From the NCBI GenBank assembly GCA_002005505.1, contig KV908432.1, forward strand, positions 477,146 to 487,803: 10,658 nucleotides of DNA, in the 5' to 3' direction. This stretch comes from Botryococcus braunii. Its lineage: Eukaryota; Chlorophyta; Trebouxiophyceae. Below, one piece after another: positions 1-10,658 of this stretch. The notes under the pieces were generated by a model. That model worked only from the letters and a program-made list of their open reading frames with translations, was not told the origin of the DNA and ran no database searches. The position numbers were made by a program, and so were the translations under genes. Within the stretch, counting starts at the first letter, position 1; every line of letters starts with the position of its first letter.

Positions 1-2
1 CT

Positions 3-95
<93 letters not shown>

Positions 96-105
96 CCCTA
101 TCTCT

Positions 106-148
<43 letters not shown>

Positions 149-177
149 TCTCTCTTCTCTCTCTCTCTCCTCTCTTC

Positions 178-236
<59 letters not shown>

Positions 237-263
237 TCTCCTCTCTCTCTCTCTCTCTCTTCT

Positions 264-295
<32 letters not shown>

Positions 296-319
296 CCCCT
301 CCCCCCTCCCTCTCTTCTC

Positions 320-385
<66 letters not shown>

Positions 386-944
386 CTCCCTTCTCCTCCC
401 TCTCCCTCCCTCCCTCCCTCCCTCCCTCCCTCCCTCCCTCCCTCCCTCCCTCCCCTCCCTCCTCCTCCCTCCCTCCCTCCCTCCCTCCTCCCCCCCCCCC
501 CTCTCTCTCTCTTTCTCTCTCCCTCTTCTCTCTCCTCCTCTCCCTCTCTCTCTCCTCCTCCTCTCCTCTCTCTCCTCCTCTCTCTCCTCTCTCTCCTCTC
601 TCCTCCTCCTCTCTCTCTCCCTCCCTCCCCCCCCCTCCCCCCCCCTCCCCCTCCCCTCCCCTCCCCTCCCTCCCTCCCCTCCCTCCCTCCCTCCCCCCTC
701 CCCTCCCTTCCCTCCCTCCCTCCCTCCCCCCCCCCCCTCCCTCCCTCCCCTCCTCCCTCCCTCCCACCTCCCTCCCTCCCTCTCCCTCTCCCCCTCCCCT
801 CCCTCTCCCCCCCCCCTCTCCCTCTCCCTCTCCCTCTCCCTCTCCCTCTCCCTCTCCCTCTCCCTCTCCCTCTCCCTCTCCCTCCCCTCTCCCTCTCCCT
901 CTCCCTCTTTCCCTCTCCCTTTCCCTCTCCCTCTCCCTCTCTCC
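1..944. repeat. Long polypyrimidine microsatellite tract
   Basis: All bases are C or T except A at 100 and A at 766. The first part, to about 390, is mainly (CT)n with short CCT interruptions. About 400-490 is mainly (CCCT)n. The middle is mixed C-rich with runs of C, and about 817-943 is a CTCCCT hexamer array. It is truncated by the left edge, so true length is unknown. It carries no gene: its apparent minus-strand reading frame encodes only Arg/Glu/Gly runs. On the other strand the tract is homopurine. Confidence 0.97.
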
Positions 945-1011
945 AGAGATACATGTTGTGGGCGCATAAAGAATCTGTACTACTCACCATATCCTGCCCT
1001 AGCTGAGACAC

Positions 1012-1241
1012 ATGAACGAGGAGAAGGATGTAAGCCTAGACAATGTTGTGGGAAGGCCTTCCCACAACATTGTCTGCTTAGCGAAAAGTACAGGACCATA
1101 TACTAGAAACGCAAATCAGTCCTCACAATCAGTAGCTCACAACGACCATAAACACGCATGCCCACAATCAGAGGATGAAGCTAAAGCCGAAAACGTATGC
1201 CTTTTCTTCCTAACAAATGCGGCAGCTCTGGGGTGGTTCTC
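1012..1241 (+). CDS. Candidate 5' coding exon, unknown protein
   Basis: An ATG at 1012 opens 76 codons that fit the codon bias of nearby exons (about 62% of codons begin with a purine, my hand count). The frame reaches TAG at 1243, but a GTAGGA donor at 1242 could end the exon in phase 2. That phase matches an AG at 1693-1694 and continues in the frame of the next exon. A second possible donor, GTAAGC at 1030, follows MNEEKD directly. The exon includes the 38-base perfect palindrome at 1038-1075. No domain is recognised. This could instead be non-coding sequence with a chance open frame; RNA evidence would decide. Confidence 0.35.
1038..1075. repeat. Perfect 38-bp palindrome
   Basis: Two 19-base arms (1038-1056 and 1057-1075) are exact reverse complements with no spacer. 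After a two-base bulge (CT at 1036-1037), another 5 bases pair (1031-1035 TAAGC with 1076-1080 GCTTA). It lies inside the candidate 5' exon, or just inside an intron if the donor at 1030 is used. Confidence 0.95.
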
Positions 1242-1332
1242 GTAGGAAAAGTAGGGTTTATAAACCTAGTGGGGGTTTGGCGGTCTATCGACGTCACTGA
1301 CGACTCGGTAGTACCGAGCCCATGCTCGCTCT

Positions 1333-1529
1333 TACCTTCATCATTAGTGTGTCAGCAAATACTCGCGTCGTACTCTTGAAAAATGTCTTGCTTTTTATGT
1401 ATCAGACTAGGAGAGAGAGACTGTGCCAACAGCAATTTCAAAGTTCTTTGTTGATCATTATGCGTGTCGGAGCTTTTTCCTGACTCTTTAAGGAATTGAC
1501 TCCCAACTGGCACACGTCCTACAATTCGT
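1333..1529. repeat. Dispersed repeat, copy A
   Basis: This stretch aligns with 4776-4991 at a little over 80% identity by eye, starting at TACCTTCATCA and ending at TCCTACAATTC. Single-base indels between the copies break any common reading frame, so the similarity is that of a non-coding repeat. Copy A lies in what I infer to be the first intron of the 1012-4124 gene, a region dense in TAA and TAG in the frame of the flanking exons. No terminal repeats or target duplication were seen. Confidence 0.8.
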
Positions 1530-1694
1530 AGACTATAAGAGATCTGCATTATCGGTTCCGTAAGGAGGTGGATTTAAGAATGCCGTTGCGAGCGAACCCC
1601 CGGCTACTCTTTGGACATCCTCCCAAGTTCTGGAAACCCTGCATTAAGCCTACGATTATCATGAGAAGCTTGCATTGTGTTTTGGATCCCAAAG

Positions 1695-4124
<2,430 letters not shown>

Positions 4125-4223
4125 TCCCCCATTCCTTACGCAGCGTGGCGACGGTTGGTACCCCAGCTGTACTGCAGTAATGTTACAGTCTTGGGGTACC
4201 ATGCGGTACTAGTGTGGCGACTA
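4125..4223. repeat. Intergenic hairpin with GTACC stems
   Basis: Just after the stop of the 1012-4124 gene, TGGTACCCCA at 4156-4165 pairs perfectly with 4192-4201 across a 26-base loop. No coding frame is convincing here. The stretch leads straight into the 57-base tandem repeats. Confidence 0.7.
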
Positions 4224-4394
4224 TTACATAAGGGTGTGGGTACCAGTGCTGTCATAGCGCAGGGATACTCTTTCCTAATGTTACATAAGGGGTGTGGGTA
4301 CCAGTGCTGTCATAGCGCAGGGATACTCTTTCCTAATATTATCTAAGGGTGTGGTCACCAGTGCTGTCATAGCGCAGGGATACTACTCCTAATG
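4224..4394. repeat. 57-bp tandem repeat, three copies
   Basis: The copies span 4224-4280, 4281-4338 and 4339-4394. The first two are nearly identical; the third differs at a few sites (for example GGTCACC for GGTACC) and is slightly shorter. Each contains CAGTGCTGTCATAGCGCAGG. The short frame running through it is a by-product of repetition and is not annotated as a gene. Confidence 0.92.
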
Positions 4395-4417
4395 ATGCTT
4401 TGACACATCACTGAACA

Positions 4418-4448
4418 GTACCCCTGTAGTGTCAGAGTACAGGGGTAC
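4418..4448. repeat. Hairpin, 11-bp arms
   Basis: The arms GTACCCCTGTA (4418-4428) and its exact reverse complement (4438-4448) flank a 9-base loop. It shares the GTACC stem theme of the hairpin at 4156-4201, suggesting a decayed family of foldback elements. From 4449 to 4775 I see no gene; GGTACC recurs at about 4507. Confidence 0.85.
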
Positions 4449-4775
4449 CATTCAGACACATTATGTCGACGGGTGCTGGGCGGCATTCCGGTAGTCTCAG
4501 AATATTGAGGTACCATGTGGTAAATGTCCACACCACTGTTCGGTGTACCCGAAGCTAGCCTAAAGAGACCGGTGTGGAATGTTATCATATACGATATAAT
4601 GGAACAGCATTCTCAGTCACAGCCAGCCCAGCATCTCTAAGTTGTAGTTGCAGGCGAATGGGCGTTCTTTGTTGTACAATCTTAGTCTTGTACCGTCCAA
4701 TCTTTGTTGATCGTCGCCTCACTCGGGTTGCGTTCAAGCGCATCGGCTTCCGGTGGGGAGCATCTTCCTCGCAAT

Positions 4776-4991
4776 TACCTTCATCAACAGTGCCCAGCAA
4801 ATACTCGCAATGCACTCTTGAAAATGACTTGCTTCTGATGTATCAGACTAGGAGAGAGACACTGTGCCTACAGAAATTTCAAACTTTTCTGTTCGTCATT
4901 ATGCGCGTTGGATCTTATATCTGACTGTTTAAAGGAGTCAATTCCTTAAATTTAAGGAATTGACTCCCAAGAGTCAGACGTCCTACAATTC
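4776..4991. repeat. Dispersed repeat, copy B
   Basis: This is the second copy of the repeat at 1333-1529. Relative to copy A it lacks single bases near 4793 and 4822 and gains about 23 bases that form the palindrome at 4934-4967. An open frame through it (to TGA at 4922) is not preserved in copy A, so I do not call a gene. A segment just upstream (about 4714-4755, starting GCCTCACTCGG) resembles the 151-base tandem units further downstream. Confidence 0.8.
4934..4967. repeat. Perfect 34-bp palindrome
   Basis: The arms 4934-4950 and 4951-4967 are exact reverse complements with no spacer. Six more bases pair further out (4921-4926 CTGACT with 4972-4977 AGTCAG). Copy A of the host repeat has only the right-hand arm (1487-1503), so the left arm appears to be a later inverted duplication. 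Confidence 0.95.
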
Positions 4992-5048
4992 TAAAAGTAT
5001 TTTTAAGCCCTCTCGGTCTTCACATGTGGGTGTACACCCTGTCGCAGC

Positions 5049-5345
5049 GGCAGTCAGGGTCACAAGGGGGGAGCAGTACACATGTGTAGTTGTTTGTGCT
5101 AGTACTGAATAGGGCAGCACAGAGGGTGATGCTGGTTGGTCAACGCCTCCCGGGGACGCCTCACTCGGCTTGCTTCTAATCGCATCAGCTGGCATTGGTG
5201 GCAGTCAGAGTCGAAGGGGGGAGCAGTACACAATTGCAAGCAAGTACACAATTGCAAGCAAGTACTGAAGAGGGCAGCATTGAGAGTAAAACTGGTCTGT
5301 CACGCCTCATGGGGCACCTCACTCAGGGTGCTTCCAAGTTTTTTA
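5049..5345. repeat. 151-bp tandem duplication with nested 18-bp duplication
   Basis: Copy 1 (5049-5199) and copy 2 (5200 to about 5345) both begin GGCAGTCAG and share GGGGGGAGCAGTACAC, AGGGCAGCA and CACTC-containing ends, with visible divergence. Copy 2 includes an 18-base unit, AGTACACAATTGCAAGCA, twice in tandem (5225-5242 and 5243-5260). The end of copy 1 also resembles 4714-4755. Confidence 0.8.
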
Positions 5346-5346
5346 G

Positions 5347-5787
5347 GAAGAATGCGCCGCTGCGGCTCCTTTCGGCAGATTTCAAGGCTCCGGTTCCTGC
5401 AGATCCATACGGAAAACGTTGCGTAAGCTTTAAAAGTGTAAAAGTATCAATTACATGTACATGTGACTCAGATTATCAATGCATAGGTGCAATACCAAGG
5501 CCGGACTGAGTGAAATAACATTCAAAGAGAAGCACTGCACCTCATTCGAGACCCATTGGTCGATGGTGTGTGGCAGCTTACGCCATTTCCGCTTTTCCAA
5601 TTCTTCGAACACGCTTTGGCACATTCGGTTGAAGGAAATTACTGGTAACCTGTTTTCCCATGTCTTTGGCGTCGTGCGCCCAGGGACGGGATCCAGATTT
5701 AGCTTGGACCCTCGAGACAATATTCCAAAGGGACCGAAGTCATCTGCGCAGCCGCTTCGACGATACGTCAATACATGTGTGGAATGA
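5347..5787 (+). CDS. Weak spliced candidate, unknown protein
   Basis: A short exon at 5347-5422 follows a TTTTTTAG acceptor and ends at a GTAAGC donor. It encodes a peptide containing LLSADFKAPVPADPYGKRC. It can join in phase to 5500-5787 after an AG at 5498-5499, ending at TGA 5785-5787, with an intron of 77 bases. The second part contains GTGSRFSLDPRDN. No family is recognised and no upstream start is clear. The opposite strand has an ATG-started frame over 5451-5825 (124 codons, ending TAA) that is about as plausible; codon bias does not separate them. Both may be chance frames. Confidence 0.25.
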
Positions 5788-5828
5788 AAGTGTGTGTTAC
5801 AATCAGGAAGCCGCATCAAAAACATGTA

Positions 5829-5860
5829 ACCAAATACACTGTAATTACAGTGTATTTGGT
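5829..5860. repeat. Perfect 32-bp palindrome
   Basis: The arms 5829-5844 and 5845-5860 are exact reverse complements with no spacer, centred on GTAATTAC. It lies about 20 bases beyond the ancestral stop of the minus-strand protease, so any transcript of that gene would carry it as a 16-bp hairpin in its 3' untranslated region. Confidence 0.95.
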
Positions 5861-5863
5861 ATT

Positions 5864-7109
5864 TCAGTATGCGAGAAAGTTACTGACATAAGTGGTGCAC
5901 CAGATCCATGGTCCCAAGGATAAGCTCAACAAGTTTTGTGGCAGATTCGGGCAGCATGAGTTGATCCGCGATAGCGCACCTTTGAAATCTTCCAAGGGTT
6001 GCCCACCAACAGTCAATGGCCACAATGAGCTAGTTGTGGTTATTTTTCCGGGACACGTGAACATGGGCCCCCCCGACATTGCCTTACGGGATGACCCTTC
6101 GCACTCTTGAAAAGTTTGTTCTGAGGAGCATTTCAAGCTAAATCGGCCATTTCGCGTCCTAGGCGAGTACAAATTGCTGTACACCAGCCTGAAAGGGGAA
6201 TCTGGACCAGGGGGGTGTCTCGTGGATCCTAAGAGGATCCCAAATAGGGCCCGACCGTCCTTTTCGTTCGGTGAATCAAGCACTGCATCCACCGGCAAAA
6301 AGTGTGTTTTGCGCACCACCGCCGCATCCCTTAGCGGCTTTGTGAGTTTAAGCAAAGCTGGTTCAATATCAGAACTTTTGTATATAATTTGTTCAATTTT
6401 TTCTTGTAAGGACAGCGTGGCCTGTACGGGGCAAAGACAGAAATAACCGTCTGGGGGTTTCGAGTTGCCGTACGCGTTGTCGGCTTTCTCTTGATTGTCC
6501 TGGTAGAGGGTGTAACCTTTGTCGATGTGGTACCTTTTGAGCCTTTCTATATCCACTTGTAATGCAGCTGGAACATTAAGGGTTTCGTGTTTAGCTGCAT
6601 AAACCACTGCTTCCTCTGCAATAAAGAAGTCAGGGTCTGGATCTTCCTCTTCCATGGAGGAAGTCACATCCCTGCGGTCCAATGTTCTTAAGGCTTGTTT
6701 TTGCTTAACCATAGTGCCCGGTACTCCTATTAGAACGTGACGGGCAGTAAGGACTGTCTCTTCGTCTATGAGCACCCCAGATCCCCTCCTAATGCGGTAA
6801 TTAGGCAGTAACTTCCAACTTTCAGGCTTATCAACATCCCGAGAGTAAATCTTAGCCTTGACTACTATAGAGACCACAGTATTAAACGGTTCCTCTTCAA
6901 ATAACTCTTGCGGGACAAGGTTAGGACTGCGATGCTTATCAGGGTCTGTCGGCCCAATCAAGCCTGCGCAAAAGAACCCTGAGTTAGATAAAACTGAGTA
7001 TCTCAAGCTGATTGATGAGGTTAGCGGTTAGCTTACATATCACCCAAGGACAAATATTTTGTGCAACACTGCCTTCGAGGGAAAGTGCTATAGCGCATGT
7101 GCCAGGCAT
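5864..7109 (-). pseudogene. Trypsin-like serine protease, C-terminus disrupted
   Basis: A chymotrypsin-fold (clan PA) endopeptidase. The main frame shows the catalytic motifs in order: His in VLTARHV (codon 6737-6739), Asp in SSDIEPALLKL, and Ser in KAMSGGPMF (codon 6074-6076). Met rather than Asp precedes the Ser, as in V8- or HtrA-like members rather than trypsin. The His-Asp interval is about 123 residues, far longer than usual, through an acidic and Lys-rich insertion. A proposed start is ATG 7107-7109 in a 73-base exon (7037-7109), with a GTAAGC donor, a 72-base intron (6965-7036) and a TTGCGCAG acceptor; phases agree. I see no clear signal peptide. After SGGPMFTCPG the frame gives a non-typical tail to TGA 5864-5866. 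The neighbouring frame instead gives LIVAIDCWW, the expected strand after the Ser, then a helical end at TAA 5880-5882. Reaching it needs one more base in the A-run (T5 on the plus strand, 6043-6047), and a TAG (6030-6032) intervenes. I infer a recent pseudogene; a sequencing error could explain the A-run but not the TAG. Confidence 0.75.
7036..7065 (-). repeat. 30-bp inverted repeat, left arm
   Basis: This is the exact reverse complement of 7807-7836. It covers the 3' end of the proposed protease exon 1 and the first base of its donor. Both arms encode AQNICPWVI on their own sense strand. No target-site duplication is visible outside the arms. Confidence 0.93.
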
Positions 7110-9882
<2,773 letters not shown>

Positions 9883-10272
9883 CTAATTGGTACTACGTAG
9901 TATCAACAATGTTTTGGGGTACCGTCCATAAATTTGATCACTTATTACTAATAAATAAATACAAAGTACAGGTTCCGTAGCGCTCAGTGTCACCCCACTC
10001 ATATATGTACGTACCAGAGAAACTGTAAAGTGAGCATGACCCGGGTCACCCGGCACAGGCGGGGAAGATATAATGTAAGCACCACCAATATTTCCCAAAC
10101 CCCCCGTACATACACGAAGTTTCTTTCCCTCCACCCAGCATACACAAGCCCTTGAGAAACAGCACAGACAGACACTATTTTTTATGATTCTTCCCTCCCG
10201 GTTTAAACCAGAGACAAATGTGTTGACTACCACAGCTCCCAGCGGACATGTATATGTAATGCAGTACATCAT
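9883..10272 (-). CDS. Weak ORF, unknown protein
   Basis: An ATG-started frame of 129 residues ends at TAG. About 58% of codons start with a purine, similar to the better-supported exons in this window (my hand count). The protein is Cys- and Val-rich near its N-terminus and Gly-rich in the middle (GGLGNIGGAY). No domain, intron or neighbour supports it. It could easily be a chance frame in repetitive intergenic DNA. Confidence 0.2.
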   Translation of the reverse strand: MMYCITYTCPLGAVVVNTFVSGLNREGRIIKNSVCLCCFSRACVCWVEGKKLRVCTGGLGNIGGAYIISSPPVPGDPGHAHFTVSLVRTYMSGVTLSATEPVLCIYLLVISDQIYGRYPKTLLILRSTN

Positions 10273-10297
10273 CCTATGTATATACCTTGCACGTATG

Positions 10298-10327
10298 TAT
10301 ATGAAGGGGTATATGCCCCTTCATATA
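10298..10327. repeat. Hairpin, 12-bp arms
   Basis: TATATGAAGGGG (10298-10309) pairs perfectly with 10316-10327 around a 6-base loop (TATATG). It lies about 25 bases upstream of the weak minus-strand ORF. Confidence 0.85.
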
Positions 10328-10538
10328 TGCATATAAACGAATGAGGTTGCTGTTCCACAATATCTTAACTATTACGCTATGATAATAAAGCGTGCAAAAG
10401 TGTGATAGTTTAACCTGTGATTCCTAAGTGTGGCCTCCGCCGTACCTGTTTCTCAAGGTTTGGCTGGGAGTTTTGCCACATTTGTTTTTGGAGAGATGTG
10501 CACAAAGGTGGCCAGCACATTTGTGCAAGTCAATACAG

Positions 10539-10650
10539 TGCTTTTCTGTCATGTCTGGATCCTTTTGATGAATGCAACGCCTGCTTGCTGGACGGATGGA
10601 TGGATGCAAGCTGGAATAAACATGTGGAAAAGGCGATGGCCCCCACTTGA
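10539..10650 (+). pseudogene. Diverged copy of last exon of the 1012-4124 gene
   Basis: It follows an ATACAG acceptor-like site and encodes ACLLDGWMDASWN, identical to residues in the exon at 3852-4124. About 43 of 47 bases match between 3902-3948 and 10581-10627. The preceding codons are diverged. Where the first gene reads TTGGAGG (TGG at 3966-3968), this copy reads TTGAGG, creating TGA at 10648-10650 and removing more than 50 residues of the C-terminal part. It may be a pseudogene fragment or the final exon of a shortened paralogue. The right edge of the window hides what follows. Confidence 0.6.
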
Positions 10651-10658
10651 GGCGAATG

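Noticed and set aside
817..943. Hexamer array considered as a telomere or subtelomere.
   Set aside because: CTCCCT does not match known telomere units such as CCCTAA or CCCTAAA, and it grades into other pyrimidine repeats.
98..967. Long minus-strand frame rich in Arg, Glu and Gly.
   Set aside because: It is only the translation of the polypyrimidine repeat.
4224..4394. Evenly repeated units considered as a CRISPR array.
   Set aside because: The copies are adjacent with no unique spacers, and the setting is a eukaryotic nuclear genome.
5451..5825. Minus-strand ATG-started frame of 124 codons directly beyond the protease.
   Set aside because: It overlaps a plus-strand candidate of similar quality, has weaker codon bias than good exons here, and shows no recognisable motif.

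Overview
This is a nuclear eukaryotic window. It has spliced genes with GT...AG introns, very long dinucleotide microsatellites, dispersed and tandem repeats, and wide stretches without a gene. There is no operon, Shine-Dalgarno pattern, rRNA, tRNA or CRISPR array. Base composition looks moderate, and introns range from 43 bases to nearly 700. That would fit an algal or protist genome, but I cannot name the organism from sequence alone.

Layout. Positions 1-944 are an almost pure polypyrimidine tract, cut by the left edge. Positions about 1012-4124 (+ strand) hold a multi-exon gene of unknown function; the part from about 1695 is the better supported. Its third and fourth introns are filled by (CT)n(GT)n and (CA)n(GA)n, which are complementary to each other in nested order around one 120-base exon. 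Positions 4125-5345 are repeat-rich: GTACC-stem hairpins, a 57-base tandem triplicate, a second copy of a repeat also present at 1333-1529, a perfect 34-base palindrome, and a 151-base tandem duplication. A weak spliced candidate on the + strand lies at 5347-5787.

Positions 5880-7109 (- strand) hold a trypsin-like serine protease with recognisable His, Asp and Ser motifs. Its last part appears broken by a one-base loss in an A-run followed by a TAG, so it is probably a young pseudogene or an allele with an altered C-terminus. Positions 7110-8500 show no convincing gene, but one arm of a 30-base inverted repeat lies in the protease's likely first exon and the other lies 740 bases away. Positions 8514-8611 are (GT)n. 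Positions 8612-10538 are mostly featureless, with a weak minus-strand ORF. The right edge (10539-10650) carries a diverged copy of the last exon of the 1012-4124 gene, ended by a premature TGA.

I see no evidence that these genes act together in one pathway. The most distinctive properties are structural: three perfect zero-spacer palindromes over 30 bases, nested complementary microsatellites in adjacent introns, a duplicated splice donor, and duplicated gene fragments.
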